Assembly: GCF_903819435.1 (NCBI RefSeq)
Contig: NZ_CAIJDP010000074.1
Span: 62,001 to 126,000, forward strand
DNA: 64,000 nucleotides
Source of the DNA: Flavobacterium salmonis
Lineage (GTDB): Bacteria; Bacteroidota; Bacteroidia; Flavobacteriales; Flavobacteriaceae
Direction of reading: 5' to 3'
Part shown: in pieces, positions 45,715 to 55,537 of the stretch
Position numbering within the stretch: position 1 is the first letter of the stretch
Layout: each line of letters starts with the position of its first letter
Notes under the pieces: model-generated
Database searches by the model: none
Told to the model about the DNA's origin: nothing
Seen by the model: the letters and a program-made list of their open reading frames with translations, nothing else
Translations under genes and position numbers: made by a program

Positions 45715-47814
45715 TTACTTGAAATTTGAAATCCCTTCTTTTAGCCAAACCAAATACTCTTCAACATCAACATAACTAATTGTAGGTTTAGAGCTGTTTA
45801 GATTATTTCCTTCTAAATCAGTAATAACATATAAAGGCTGTGTATTGGTTTTGTATTTTGAAATCATAAATTCAGTCCATTTATCTCCAACCGTTTCAAT
45901 TTTATCTCCCGAAGCTGTTACAAATTGTTTGTCTGCCGGTAATTCTCTTTTATCATCCACATATAAAGAAATTAAAACTACATCATTTTTTAAGATGGGT
46001 AAAACTCTTTCATCAGACCAGACATTATTTTCCATTTTTCTGCAATTTACACAGGCATATCCTGTAAAATCTAGCATAATGGGTTTGTTGATTGATTTTG
46101 CATACGCAAGACCATCTTCATAATCATGAAAAACTACAATTCCATGTGGTCCTAATTCGGCTCCTTTTGGCAGGCCTTTTTCAGATGTAGTTGTATTGCC
46201 GCTTCCTGAACTCCCTACTCCAAAAGGACTTTCACTATATTGTGGCGGCGGCGGAAAAGCACTAATTAATTTCAAAGGAGCTCCCCAAAGACCAGGGATT
46301 AAATAAGCTGTAAATACCAGCGTAATTATACCTAAATATAATCTTCCAACAGAAATATGCTGCAAAGGACTATCATGAGGTAATGTAATTTTTCCAAATA
46401 AATATAATGTCAGGGCTGCAAAAATAGCAATCCAAATGGCTATAAAAACTTCTCTTTCCAGAAAATGCAATTGTAAAACCAAATCGGCATTTGATAAAAA
46501 TTTAAAAGCCAAAGCTAATTCTAAAAATCCAAGAACAACTTTTACGGTATTTAACCAGCCTCCTGATTTTGGCAATGAATTCAACCATCCCGGAAACATT
46601 GCAAATAACATAAACGGAAGAGCTAATGCAGATGAGAATCCCAACATTCCAACAACCGGAGCGATTCCACCATTAGAGGCCGCTTCGACCAATAAGGTTC
46701 CGACAATTGGTCCGGTACATGAAAATGAAACGATAGCCAAAGCCAAAGCCATAAATAATATGCCAATTATACCGCCTTTATCTGCCTGCTGATCTGCTTT
46801 ATTTGCCCATGAATTTGGAAGCATAATTTCAAACGCTCCTAAAAAAGAAGTAGCAAAAATAATTAGTATCACAAAGAAAATCAGGTTAAACCAAACATCT
46901 GTTGACAATGCATTTAAAGCATCTGCTCCAAATATCTTTGTTACAATTAATCCTAAAATTACATAAATAGCAATTATAGAAAGCCCGTAAATAATAGCAT
47001 TACGAATTCCTTTTGCTCTGCTTTTGCTTTGTTTGGTAAAAAAACTTACCGTCATTGGTATCATAGGAAAAACACAAGGCGTAAGCAAAGCTGCAAATCC
47101 GGATATAAAAGCAATAAAAAAGATAGACCATAAGCTTCTTGCCGGAGCAGGCTTTTGTAAATCGTCTACGACTTTTGCCGTTGCATTATCTATTTTTTCT
47201 AATTTAATTACTTTAGAGTCTGCTTCTTTTTTAACTACTGTGTCAACAACTAAACCTTCTTTTTTGGTTTCGTCCTTTTTAGCTTCTGTTACAGCCGGAA
47301 CTGTCTCCATTTTAAAAGTTGCCGGAATAGCTATTGAGAATTTTTTATTCGAATTGATGCAAACCTCTTTACAAACCTGAAAATCAAATTCAACTTCAAC
47401 GGTTTTTAAATTAGGATTTATTACCTTGATTTCCTGTTCTATATGGGCTTTTCCTTCAAAATAGGTCTCGTTTACTTCAAAAATATCGTTAAACGATGTT
47501 TTAGTTTTTCCTTCTTTGGCTTTACCAACTAAATTATAATTTCCTTTTTGGTTTTTAAAAGCAATTTCTAAAGCTAACGGACCGCCTTCCGGAGTAAATT
47601 GCGAATACATATGCCAGTCTTTCTCTATAATTCCGTCAAAAATTAAAACGAAATTAGTTTCAGATTTTTTCTCGATTTTAGAAGTCCATTTTACAGGTTC
47701 TAAAATCTGGGCATTACTGTTTGCAAAAGCAAAAAAGAAAAACAGTAAAAATAAAATGGATTTACTCCAGAAACTTTTTGGCGTTATAACCTGACGAGAT
47801 TGATTAAAGTTCAT
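45715..47814 (-). CDS. DsbD-like thiol:disulfide reductase
   Basis: A DsbD/CcdA-type membrane protein moving electrons from cytoplasmic thioredoxin to periplasmic proteins. In order: signal peptide; DsbD-alpha-like domain with Cys pair in DFQVCKEVCIN (about residues 141-151); a Lys/Glu-rich linker; eight membrane helices, with the redox Cys in LLTPCVFPMIPMTV and SFSCTGPIVGTLL; and a C-terminal thioredoxin-like domain with CVNC (about residues 586-589). All expected cysteines are intact, so it looks active. It overlaps tilS by one base (TAATG), indicating translational coupling. Confidence 0.93.
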   Translation of the reverse strand: MNFNQSRQVITPKSFWSKSILFLLFFFFAFANSNAQILEPVKWTSKIEKKSETNFVLIFDGIIEKDWHMYSQFTPEGGPLALEIAFKNQKGNYNLVGKAKEGKTKTSFNDIFEVNETYFEGKAHIEQEIKVINPNLKTVEVEFDFQVCKEVCINSNKKFSIAIPATFKMETVPAVTEAKKDETKKEGLVVDTVVKKEADSKVIKLEKIDNATAKVVDDLQKPAPARSLWSIFFIAFISGFAALLTPCVFPMIPMTVSFFTKQSKSRAKGIRNAIIYGLSIIAIYVILGLIVTKIFGADALNALSTDVWFNLIFFVILIIFATSFLGAFEIMLPNSWANKADQQADKGGIIGILFMALALAIVSFSCTGPIVGTLLVEAASNGGIAPVVGMLGFSSALALPFMLFAMFPGWLNSLPKSGGWLNTVKVVLGFLELALAFKFLSNADLVLQLHFLEREVFIAIWIAIFAALTLYLFGKITLPHDSPLQHISVGRLYLGIITLVFTAYLIPGLWGAPLKLISAFPPPPQYSESPFGVGSSGSGNTTTSEKGLPKGAELGPHGIVVFHDYEDGLAYAKSINKPIMLDFTGYACVNCRKMENNVWSDERVLPILKNDVVLISLYVDDKRELPADKQFVTASGDKIETVGDKWTEFMISKYKTNTQPLYVITDLEGNNLNSSKPTISYVDVEEYLVWLKEGISNFK

Positions 47815-49124
47815 TATTGCAGTTCTATTTTAAGTATTTTTTTATAGGTGTTTTCTATTTTAAATCGTTCATCCTGCCTTATTCCAATAACCCATACAAT
47901 TTGATTATTTGAACATAAAAGCCATGTGTTTTCTTTATCAATCAGAGATAACTTCTCATCTTTAAAGAGTTTGCTGATTTTTTTCGATTTTCCATTCATT
48001 CCAAAAGGCTGAAAAGAATCGCCTTCTTTCCATTTTCGTAAAATCAGCGGGTACTGAATTTTTTCAGCATCTACAAATATAACTTTATTTGAATCTATAG
48101 TTATGTGACTAACGTTACAAAGACTCAACTTTAAGGGAAAATTAACTTCCTGATCATTTTCATTGATTTGAAATTCTTCTATTTCCTGCATTTCAACAAT
48201 CGGACTCAAAATCAAAGTTTCTCTGTTTTTCAATAATCGAAACTCTGTCGAAAACACTTGTTTTCCTGATTGTCCGTCTACCAGGTCATAAATATCATTC
48301 CATGCCAGAAATCCAAATTCGTTCAGCCATTGATACAAATACGATCTGTAATTAGGTAGTTTTTTAAGTTGTTTTAAATCGAAATGAATTTCATCTCCGG
48401 ATTCGTTTGCTACCTGCTGATAAATCATAATGGAAGCATCTTCTGCCATTTCGTTAGATTCCTGCAAATAAGATTGTGTTTTTTGGAAAGCCTTCAGGAA
48501 ATTAGGATTGATTTCTTTTAAAACCGGAACAAGATCATGGCGAATCTTGTTTCGTAGATATTTATTCGAATCATTGCTGCTGTCTTCGCGCCATTCGATA
48601 ATATTATCTTTGGCATAATTCAGGATCTCTTCTCTGGAAAAAGGCAAAAGCGGACGGATAATTTTATCATTTTGCTCAGGAATACCAACAAGGCCGTCCA
48701 ATCCGGTACCACGGCTCAGATTAATAATAAAAGTTTCCAGATTGTCATCAGCATGATGAGCAGTCAGGATATAATCGAATTTATGAGTTTCCAATAGTTC
48801 ATAAAACCAGCTGTATCGAAGTTCACGGGCTGCTATCTGGGTAGAAAGTTTGTAGTCTTTTGCAAAAGCTTCGGTATCAAACTGGGTTGTAAAAATGGAG
48901 ATATTATTTTCTTCACAGTAATTGCGAATGAAATCCTGATCACCAAAACTTTCTAAACCACGAAGCTGAAAATTACAATGCAAAACGGCAATTTCATATT
49001 CTGATTGCTGAAACAAATGCAGTAAAACCATACTGTCTAATCCGCCACTAACAGCAAGAAAGAGTTTTTTATTTTCTAAAAAAGGAAATCTCGCCAAAAT
49101 ATGATTTTTAAATTTTGAAAACAT
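47814..49124 (-). CDS. tilS: tRNA(Ile)-lysidine synthase
   Basis: Modifies C34 of the CAU-anticodon isoleucine tRNA to lysidine, using ATP and lysine; essential for AUA decoding. The PP-loop motif AVSGGLDS (residues 24-31) opens an N-type ATP pyrophosphatase domain, with TAHHADDNLETFIINLSRGTGLDGL (in part) as the second motif and the RNKIRHDLVPVL region after it. The C-terminal tRNA-binding domain has the family's KWKEGDSFQPFGMNGKSKKISK (in part). The frame is open 21 codons upstream, but MFSKFKNHIL is the more normal start. It sits before the dsbD-like gene and after uvrB. Confidence 0.93.
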   Translation of the reverse strand: MFSKFKNHILARFPFLENKKLFLAVSGGLDSMVLLHLFQQSEYEIAVLHCNFQLRGLESFGDQDFIRNYCEENNISIFTTQFDTEAFAKDYKLSTQIAARELRYSWFYELLETHKFDYILTAHHADDNLETFIINLSRGTGLDGLVGIPEQNDKIIRPLLPFSREEILNYAKDNIIEWREDSSNDSNKYLRNKIRHDLVPVLKEINPNFLKAFQKTQSYLQESNEMAEDASIMIYQQVANESGDEIHFDLKQLKKLPNYRSYLYQWLNEFGFLAWNDIYDLVDGQSGKQVFSTEFRLLKNRETLILSPIVEMQEIEEFQINENDQEVNFPLKLSLCNVSHITIDSNKVIFVDAEKIQYPLILRKWKEGDSFQPFGMNGKSKKISKLFKDEKLSLIDKENTWLLCSNNQIVWVIGIRQDERFKIENTYKKILKIELQ

Positions 49125-49217
49125 CTGAGAAATTAAAAGATGAATATTTTTAAGAACTGCAAAATTAAGGCTTTTAAGAATAGCCAATTATAAAAAAATC
49201 AATTGAAGATTTAGAGT

Positions 49218-51209
49218 TTAAGAAAGCTGATCCTGCAATTTTTTAATATCATCACGCAATTTGGCAGCCTGCAAAAAGTCTAATTCTTTTGCTGCTTTTT
49301 CCATCGATTTACGCTTTTCACGTATTAATTTCTCTAATTCAGATTTTGATAAATAGGCAGTTTCAGGTTCGGCAGCTGCAGGTAAAGTATGTCCCAATTC
49401 ATATTCGACCAAAGGATTTTTAGTAAAAGCACTTTCAATTTTTTTGTTTAATGCCTGTGGTGTTAAGCCGTTTTCTGTATTGAAATTAATTTGTTTGGTT
49501 CTGCGGTAATTGGTTTCATCAATCGTTTTTTGCATACTGGCTGTAATTTTATCAGCATACATAATCGCTTTTCCGTTTATATTTCTGGCAGCACGACCAA
49601 TAGTCTGGGTTAAAGATCTGTGATTACGAAGAAAGCCTTCTTTATCTGCGTCTAAAATAGCGACTAATGAAACCTCGGGTAAATCTAACCCTTCACGAAG
49701 TAAATTTACTCCAATTAATACATCAAAAATACCTTTTCGTAAGTCCTGCATGATTTCGATACGTTCTAATGTATCCACTTCTGAATGAATATAACGGCAG
49801 CGAACACCAACTTTAGTTAGATATTTTGCTAATTCTTCTGCCATTCTTTTGGTCAGGGTAGTTACCAAAACCCTTTCATCCAATTCGCAACGTACCTGAA
49901 TTTCTTCAATTAAGTCATCTATTTGATTTAAACTCGGTCTGACTTCAATAGTTGGATCCAGTAATCCGGTTGGACGAATAATTTGTTCTACATAAATACC
50001 ATCTGATTTTTGCAATTCGTAATCGGCCGGAGTTGCAGAAACATAAACTACCTGATTTTGCATAGCTTCGAATTCTTCAAATTTCAAAGGTCGGTTATCC
50101 ATTGCTGCAGGAAGACGGAAACCGTATTCTACCAAATTTTCTTTTCGGCTTCGGTCGCCTCCGTACATGGCGTGAACCTGCGAAACCGTTACGTGACTTT
50201 CGTCAATTACCATTAAATAATCACTTGGAAAATAGTCCAACAGACAGAAAGGCCTAGTTCCGGCTTCTCTTCCGTCAAGATAGCGGGAATAATTCTCAAT
50301 TCCGGAGCAATACCCTAATTCACGAATCATTTCCAAATCGAAATTGGTTCTTTCTTCCAGACGTTTGGCTTCCAGATGTTTGCCTATCTCTTTGAAATAA
50401 TCAACCTGTTTTACCAAATCCTGCTGAATCTCCCAAATAGCACCCTGCAATACATCCGGAGAAGTCACAAACATGTTAGCCGGATAAATGGTCAGTCTTT
50501 TAAATTTTTCTATTACCTGTGACGTCTTTACATCAAAGGATTCAATTTCTTCAATTTCATCTCCAAAAAAGTGAATTCGATAGGCGTCATCGGCATAACT
50601 CGGGTATACTTCTACAATATCACCTTTGATTCGGAAAGTTCCGGGATTAAAATCGGCTTCTGTTCTGGCGTATAAACTTTGTACCAGACTATGCAATAAT
50701 TTAGTTCTCGAAATAACCTGATCTATCGTGATTTCAATAACATTTTTTTGAAATTCCACAGGGTTTCCAATACCGTACAAGCAAGAAACCGAAGCCACTA
50801 CTAAAATATCCCTGCGTCCTGAAAGTAATGAAGAAGTTGTACTTAAACGCATTTTCTCCAATTCTTCATTGATAGATAAATCTTTTTCGATAAAAACACC
50901 TGTTACAGGCATAAAGGCTTCCGGCTGGTAATAATCGTAGTAGGATACAAAATATTCTACGGCATTATTAGGGAAAAACTGTTTGAATTCTGAGTATAAC
51001 TGTGCAGCTAAAGTTTTGTTATGTGCCAAAACCAAGGTTGGTTTCTGTACTTCCTGAATCACATTGGCCATTGTAAATGTTTTACCCGACCCCGTTACAC
51101 CTAATAAAGTTTGATATTTTTCACCATCAACAATACCTTGTGAAAGTTTTTGGATTGCCTGAGGCTGATCTCCTTTTGGACTATATTCTGAAGAAACTTG
51201 AAAATTCAT
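49218..51209 (-). CDS. uvrB: Excinuclease ABC subunit B
   Basis: The damage-verifying helicase-like subunit of nucleotide excision repair, working with UvrA and UvrC. Walker A is GVTGSGKTFT (residues 37-46); the beta-hairpin segment YYDYYQPEAFMP (about residues 92-103), the DESHV box, and helicase motifs VLVTTLTKRMAEEL, LREGLDLPEV and QTIGRAARN follow. The C-terminal UVR domain that contacts UvrC (about residues 625-660) is present. The length of 663 is normal. No uvrA or uvrC is next to it. Confidence 0.97.
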   Translation of the reverse strand: MNFQVSSEYSPKGDQPQAIQKLSQGIVDGEKYQTLLGVTGSGKTFTMANVIQEVQKPTLVLAHNKTLAAQLYSEFKQFFPNNAVEYFVSYYDYYQPEAFMPVTGVFIEKDLSINEELEKMRLSTTSSLLSGRRDILVVASVSCLYGIGNPVEFQKNVIEITIDQVISRTKLLHSLVQSLYARTEADFNPGTFRIKGDIVEVYPSYADDAYRIHFFGDEIEEIESFDVKTSQVIEKFKRLTIYPANMFVTSPDVLQGAIWEIQQDLVKQVDYFKEIGKHLEAKRLEERTNFDLEMIRELGYCSGIENYSRYLDGREAGTRPFCLLDYFPSDYLMVIDESHVTVSQVHAMYGGDRSRKENLVEYGFRLPAAMDNRPLKFEEFEAMQNQVVYVSATPADYELQKSDGIYVEQIIRPTGLLDPTIEVRPSLNQIDDLIEEIQVRCELDERVLVTTLTKRMAEELAKYLTKVGVRCRYIHSEVDTLERIEIMQDLRKGIFDVLIGVNLLREGLDLPEVSLVAILDADKEGFLRNHRSLTQTIGRAARNINGKAIMYADKITASMQKTIDETNYRRTKQINFNTENGLTPQALNKKIESAFTKNPLVEYELGHTLPAAAEPETAYLSKSELEKLIREKRKSMEKAAKELDFLQAAKLRDDIKKLQDQLS

Positions 51210-51290
51210 TTTTGACAGATGAAATTAGTTTTGTAAAGATACAAAGTTTGAATTCTATAAAATATATTACCAAAAGAATTAAAATTGCGA

Positions 51291-52229
51291 TTATTCTAAA
51301 AAATCAACAATAACATCATCGACAATTTTTGATTGGTCAATAGTCAAAAAATGTCCGGCATCCTTTATTATTTTAGTCTTGCTGTTTGGTAAACATTCTT
51401 TTGCTTTTACAAGACTCTGTTCAGAATTAATAACGTCCTGATCGCCTATAATAACTAAAACAGGGTTTTGTATGGATTTTAATTCGTCATTAGAAAAAGG
51501 GGTCATTTTTAACATACTTGAATTGGAACTGGCATATTTATTAGCCAGATAAAATTGTCTTTTGTATACCGGGCTTATTTTTTCAGGATGTGTAGAGAAC
51601 GTTTTTAATGTGTTTAGGAATTTCTTTTCGCTTGGAAAAATCTTTAAAAATAAAGCAGAAGATGTTTTTCCAAGCTTGTCGATAAATTTAAAAGTTTGAG
51701 CCGGACTAAGTAAAACTATTTTATTAATTGAATTTGTTTTTTGAGCAGCCAATAAAGTTGCGATCCAGCCTCCTCGTGATGCTGCGACTATATTAAAGTT
51801 TTTTAATTTATAGTGATTAAAAATTTCATTATAAAACAATACGATTTCTTCTTTTGAAAGCGGCTTGCCCATCAAGGTTGATTTTCCGGGTTCCATTATA
51901 AAATCGATAGCATGGATGAGGTTGTTTTTTGTTAATGCTTTTATGTTTGGATACCACATAGTAGAACTGGCATCCATTCCGTGCAGTAATACCAAATCTT
52001 TTCCATTTTTAGGCCCTGCTAATATAACATGAGCGATTCCGAAACTTGTTTTGATATTTTCTTCTGTATAGGGAACATCCCAAAGTTTTAAAGCTTTGTT
52101 ATAGGAGTTTAAATAGTTCTGTTTTTCTTTTTTTGTCTGAAAAACGTAGTCTTCAAATTTTGCTTTTTTAGTAGATGCGCATCCAAAAAGCAAAAAGAAA
52201 ATCATAAATTTAAGGAGTATTCTTGTCAT
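51291..52229 (-). CDS. Alpha/beta-hydrolase lipoprotein
   Basis: A membrane-attached serine hydrolase. Starting at the ATG at 52229 it has a lipoprotein signal peptide (MTRILLKFMIFFLLFGC), whereas the longer frame would begin within the rlmF gene. The alpha/beta hydrolase fold shows LVLLHGMDASSTMWYPN (oxyanion region), the nucleophile elbow AASRGGW, the acid in VIGDQDVINS and the His in DAGHFLTIDQ. Substrate unknown; esterase or lipase-type activity is likely. It follows rlmF on the same strand, with the genes nearly abutting. Confidence 0.85.
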   Translation of the reverse strand: MTRILLKFMIFFLLFGCASTKKAKFEDYVFQTKKEKQNYLNSYNKALKLWDVPYTEENIKTSFGIAHVILAGPKNGKDLVLLHGMDASSTMWYPNIKALTKNNLIHAIDFIMEPGKSTLMGKPLSKEEIVLFYNEIFNHYKLKNFNIVAASRGGWIATLLAAQKTNSINKIVLLSPAQTFKFIDKLGKTSSALFLKIFPSEKKFLNTLKTFSTHPEKISPVYKRQFYLANKYASSNSSMLKMTPFSNDELKSIQNPVLVIIGDQDVINSEQSLVKAKECLPNSKTKIIKDAGHFLTIDQSKIVDDVIVDFLE

Positions 52230-52338
52230 AATAGTAAAATTCAATTTACTATTAAAGGTACCTATAAATGGTTCAATGAGAGTATCAAAATTTTTATTTA
52301 AACTATCATAATTACAATTTTTTATAGAAATTGTAATT

Positions 52339-53289
52339 TTAAATCTTCCATGCCATTTGTTCTGATTCACTTAAAAAACTCCAGGCTACAATTCGGCTTG
52401 TTTTTTGCCCCTGAGCCATATCAATCGTTCTTATAGATGCGGCATTCACTTTATTTAGCGTTTTGTAAATGCTCGAAAGATTTTCTCTTTTAGAAACCAA
52501 AGTAGTAAACCATTGGCATTGCATGGCATATTTGGCACTTTCGTGAATCATTTGAGTGATGAAACCAATCTCCCCGCCATTGCACCATAACTCAGCATTT
52601 TGGCCTCCAAAATTTAAAACAGGGTTTGTTGTTTTCTTTTCTTTTGGATTTAAATTTGAAACTTTACGTACTGTACTTTGTTTGGCATCAAGAGCTGAAG
52701 CATGAAAAGGCGGATTACACATCGTAAAAGTAAATCGGTCCTCAGGTATGATAATATTTTTGAAAATGAAACGGGACTCGGTTTGTTGCTGTAAACTGAT
52801 TGACTCAATTAATTTAGGGTTTCCTTCGATAATCTTACTGCAATTTTGTATCGCTTTTTCATCGATATCTGTCCCAACAAAATTCCAATCGTAAATCGCA
52901 TTTCCTAAAATAGGGTAAATACAGTTTGCTCCGGTCCCTATGTCCAAGCCTAAAACGTATGATCCTACAGGAATATTTCCGTTATTAGTTTCAGCCAATA
53001 AATCAGCTAAATAATGAATGTAATCAGTCCTTCCCGGAATTGGAGGACAAAGATAATTTTTAGGAATATCCCAATTTTGAATGCCGTAATATGTTTGCAG
53101 CAATGCTTTGTTCAGTATTTTTACGGCATCAGGATTACTGAAATCGACCGTTTCAATTCCATGAATGTTTTTGGCAACATATGTTTTTAACTCCGGACAA
53201 TTTGAAATAAGAAGTTCGAAATCATATCGTGAACGATGAAGATTTCGCGGATGTAAATTGTTTTTTTCAGAGTTGTCTGTTACAGTCAT
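52339..53289 (-). CDS. rlmF: 23S rRNA (adenine-1618-N6)-methyltransferase
   Basis: A class I SAM methyltransferase methylating A1618 of 23S rRNA. The SAM motif is GLDIGTGANCIYPILG (about residues 104-119), and the N6-adenine catalytic motif is NPPFHAS (about residues 184-190). The opening LHPRNLHRSRYDFELL and the NFGGQNAELWCNGGE segment are typical of RlmF. The frame extends six codons upstream to 53307, but that lies in a -7 promoter box, which favours the ATG at 53289. Confidence 0.92.
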   Translation of the reverse strand: MTVTDNSEKNNLHPRNLHRSRYDFELLISNCPELKTYVAKNIHGIETVDFSNPDAVKILNKALLQTYYGIQNWDIPKNYLCPPIPGRTDYIHYLADLLAETNNGNIPVGSYVLGLDIGTGANCIYPILGNAIYDWNFVGTDIDEKAIQNCSKIIEGNPKLIESISLQQQTESRFIFKNIIIPEDRFTFTMCNPPFHASALDAKQSTVRKVSNLNPKEKKTTNPVLNFGGQNAELWCNGGEIGFITQMIHESAKYAMQCQWFTTLVSKRENLSSIYKTLNKVNAASIRTIDMAQGQKTSRIVAWSFLSESEQMAWKI

Positions 53290-53304
53290 TTTATTAATTT
53301 GAAG

Positions 53305-53312
53305 CAAAGGTA
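53305..53312 (-). promoter_or_regulatory. -7 promoter box of rlmF
   Basis: On the minus strand this reads TACCTTTG, matching TAnnTTTG, with a leader of about 10 bases to the ATG at 53289. Confidence 0.55.
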
Positions 53313-53476
53313 ATCATTCCTTTTTGTATAAAATATTTTATAAACCACAGTCATTATGTTAGTATACATTATTACTGTTTTGGTTTTGTAAATAAAGTTT
53401 TAACCGGAAAGCATTTTTTTTTCTTTGTTATAAGAAAAATTCTATAAAATTATTACGATTTTAGATTTTGATTATT

Positions 53477-53484
53477 TATTTTTG
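53477..53484 (+). promoter_or_regulatory. -7 promoter box of the archaemetzincin gene
   Basis: TATTTTTG matches TAnnTTTG. It lies inside the extended reading frame that begins at 53468, supporting the ATG at 53507. Confidence 0.55.
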
Positions 53485-53506
53485 GCGCCATAAGCCCCAA
53501 TTATAT

Positions 53507-54373
53507 ATGAAAAAAGTTACACTTCTGATTATTATACTTTTGTGTTCATGCATTGCACAAAGTGAAAATGAATATTTCGACCAGATTGAAAAAAATGATG
53601 TTAAATTAACAAAACCTGTTGAAGGTGAATGGTTGTTTACCCATAAAGAAAAAGGACAGAGTTTTGAGCAATTCATAAATTCGAAACATATTGTTCCAAC
53701 CAATGAATCCAATATTATTTATATCAGACCAATCGGTCATTTTAATTCTCTGCAAAACAAGCAAATAGAATTACTTCGGGAATATCTTGAAATTTACTTT
53801 CAATTAAAAACAAAAACATTAGAAACTGTTTCAAATGATGTAATTCCTGAGTCTGCACAAAGAGTTGGACATGAAAATAACCAACAGTTTTTAGCAGGGT
53901 ATATTTTAGACAATGTTTTAAAAAAAGACAAACCTTTAAACAGAATTGCTCTGATGGGTCTGACAGAAGTTGATTTATACCCCAAGCCGGAATGGAATTT
54001 TGTTTTTGGATTAGCATCTTATCGGGATAAGGTTGGTGTAAGTTCGATTTACAGACTACAGGACGGAAAACTGACTACTGATAATTTTAATCTCTGTTTG
54101 TCTCGACTGTTGAAAATAGGCTCTCATGAAATAGGTCATATGTTTGGTTTGCATCATTGTATTACTGCAGACTGTGTAATGAATGGAACCAATAGTATGA
54201 GTGAAACAGACAAAAGTTCTATAAGATTATGTTCCGTTTGCCAGAGAAAACTAAATTCGGGTATAAAGTACGATAATATTAAAAGACTAACAGATTTAGA
54301 AAGATATTTTGAAAAGAATCATTTGGCTGAAGAACTTCTGTTAATAAAAAAAGATATTGCTGTCATTCAGTAA
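53507..54373 (+). CDS. Archaemetzincin-family zinc metalloprotease, secreted
   Basis: A metzincin of the archaemetzincin (AMZ) type. The full signature is visible: HEIGHMFG (His207, Glu208, His211), Cys218 three residues after the Gly, Cys223, Met225 and the Cys242-x-x-Cys245 pair. That is HExxHxxGx3Cx4CxM followed by 16 rather than 17 residues, then CxxC, so a second zinc is probably bound. Unlike typical cytosolic AMZ proteins it has an N-terminal signal peptide with a possible lipobox (ILLCSC, Cys15), implying periplasmic or surface location. Substrate unknown. It is a single gene. Confidence 0.9.
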   Translation: MKKVTLLIIILLCSCIAQSENEYFDQIEKNDVKLTKPVEGEWLFTHKEKGQSFEQFINSKHIVPTNESNIIYIRPIGHFNSLQNKQIELLREYLEIYFQLKTKTLETVSNDVIPESAQRVGHENNQQFLAGYILDNVLKKDKPLNRIALMGLTEVDLYPKPEWNFVFGLASYRDKVGVSSIYRLQDGKLTTDNFNLCLSRLLKIGSHEIGHMFGLHHCITADCVMNGTNSMSETDKSSIRLCSVCQRKLNSGIKYDNIKRLTDLERYFEKNHLAEELLLIKKDIAVIQ

Positions 54374-54461
54374 AATACTCTTGCAGCAATCATTTTAAGC
54401 TATTTGTGTTTATTATATTTACAAATCAAACAGTTTGGAAATATTTGTTTAAAGAATTAAA

Positions 54462-54995
54462 ATGTCAATTAAAAAAATAAAAATCTTTGCCATAACAGGA
54501 AGTACAAGAAAGAATTCGAGTAATTTTAAAATTCTGAAATTTATTTCGGAGAATATAAACGATCAGTTTGAGATTGAAATATTTGAAGATTTAGAAGGAA
54601 TTCCACATTTCAATCCGGATTTGGATGATGAGTTTCCTCCTGAAAAGGTTATTTTTTTCAGAAACAAAATCATCAGGGCAGACGGAGTGTTGATTTGTAC
54701 TCCTGAATACGTATTTAGTTTGCCCGGAAGTTTAAAAAATGCTCTGGAATGGTGTGTTTCTACCACCATTTTTTCAAATAAAAAGACAGGATTAATAACT
54801 GCATCAGCATCCGGTGAAATGGCACATCAACAGCTTTTGTTAATAATGAAAACATTAGAAGCCAAATTCGAAGAACATAACCAGCTTTTAATTCAGGGTA
54901 TTCGCGGTAAAATTGATGAAGCAGGCATGGTCATTAATTCACAAACTTTAGAAGTACTTGCGCTTTTTATAAAAGATTTTGAGAATCAATTTTAA
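54462..54995 (+). CDS. NADPH-dependent FMN reductase family protein
   Basis: A flavodoxin-fold FMN reductase, 177 residues. The FMN-phosphate loop is AITGSTRKNSSNFKILKF (about residues 8-25), and CTPEYVFSLPGSLKNALEW (about residues 78-96) matches the 'PEYNxSxPGxLKNAxDW' motif. Family members reduce flavins, quinones, azo dyes or chromate with NAD(P)H. It has no clear operon partner: the cupin gene lies 89 bases on with its own promoter box. Real substrate unknown. Confidence 0.9.
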   Translation: MSIKKIKIFAITGSTRKNSSNFKILKFISENINDQFEIEIFEDLEGIPHFNPDLDDEFPPEKVIFFRNKIIRADGVLICTPEYVFSLPGSLKNALEWCVSTTIFSNKKTGLITASASGEMAHQQLLLIMKTLEAKFEEHNQLLIQGIRGKIDEAGMVINSQTLEVLALFIKDFENQF

Positions 54996-55049
54996 AATTG
55001 AATAGTGTAAAAACATTCCCAACGAAATATTAACTCATCATAAATGCTT

Positions 55050-55057
55050 TATTTTTG
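55050..55057 (+). promoter_or_regulatory. -7 promoter box of the cupin gene
   Basis: TATTTTTG matches TAnnTTTG, with a leader of about 20 bases. Confidence 0.5.
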
Positions 55058-55084
55058 CATAATAAATGAAATAAATAAATAACT

Positions 55085-55435
55085 ATGGAAAGTTCTGTTA
55101 CAAGTAATGAATTCCTTTTCGGAGAAGAAATTCAGTGGGAAGTAGTTGGAGAAGGTGTCAAACGTAAAATTCTGGCATTCGACAGCCGCGTTATGCTGGT
55201 TAATGTATATTTTGAAACAGGCGCTGTTGGAGCTTTACACGAGCATTATCATACGCAGGTAACCTACGTTGCAAAAGGCAAATTTGATGTTACGATAAAC
55301 GGAGTGACAAAATTATTGAAAGAAGGGGATAGTTTTTATATTCCACCCCATGCCATTCATGGTGTTTTGTGCGTTGAAGAAGGAATGCTGACAGATGTTT
55401 TTAGTCCGATGCGTGAAGATTTCATGAAGTACTAA
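55085..55435 (+). CDS. Cupin-domain protein (KdgF-like)
   Basis: A single-domain cupin of 116 residues. The metal-binding first motif is LHEHYHTQVTYVAKGKFDV (about residues 52-70) with three His/Glu ligands, and the second motif is GDSFYIPPHAIHGV (about residues 84-97) with the remaining His. The size and spacing resemble KdgF, which linearises unsaturated uronates in pectin and alginate use. No uronate-pathway genes are adjacent, so this remains a resemblance. Other small cupins (dioxygenases, storage folds) are possible. Confidence 0.85.
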   Translation: MESSVTSNEFLFGEEIQWEVVGEGVKRKILAFDSRVMLVNVYFETGAVGALHEHYHTQVTYVAKGKFDVTINGVTKLLKEGDSFYIPPHAIHGVLCVEEGMLTDVFSPMREDFMKY

Positions 55436-55525
55436 ATCGGCATAATCCATAAAATATAGAGTTGATTTGATTGAAATTTTAAAAAAATTATACATTTTTT
55501 AAAATTTTACTACAGATTAGATTGG

Positions 55526-55533
55526 TATTTTTG
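55526..55533 (+). promoter_or_regulatory. -7 promoter box of the 55538 MFS gene
   Basis: TATTTTTG matches TAnnTTTG and ends four bases before the ATG, so the transcript may be leaderless. Confidence 0.5.
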
Positions 55534-55537
55534 CAGC

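Noticed and set aside
46436..47380. Two 118-codon plus-strand ORFs over the DsbD-like gene
   Set aside because: Antisense shadows of membrane helices in a strongly conserved gene.
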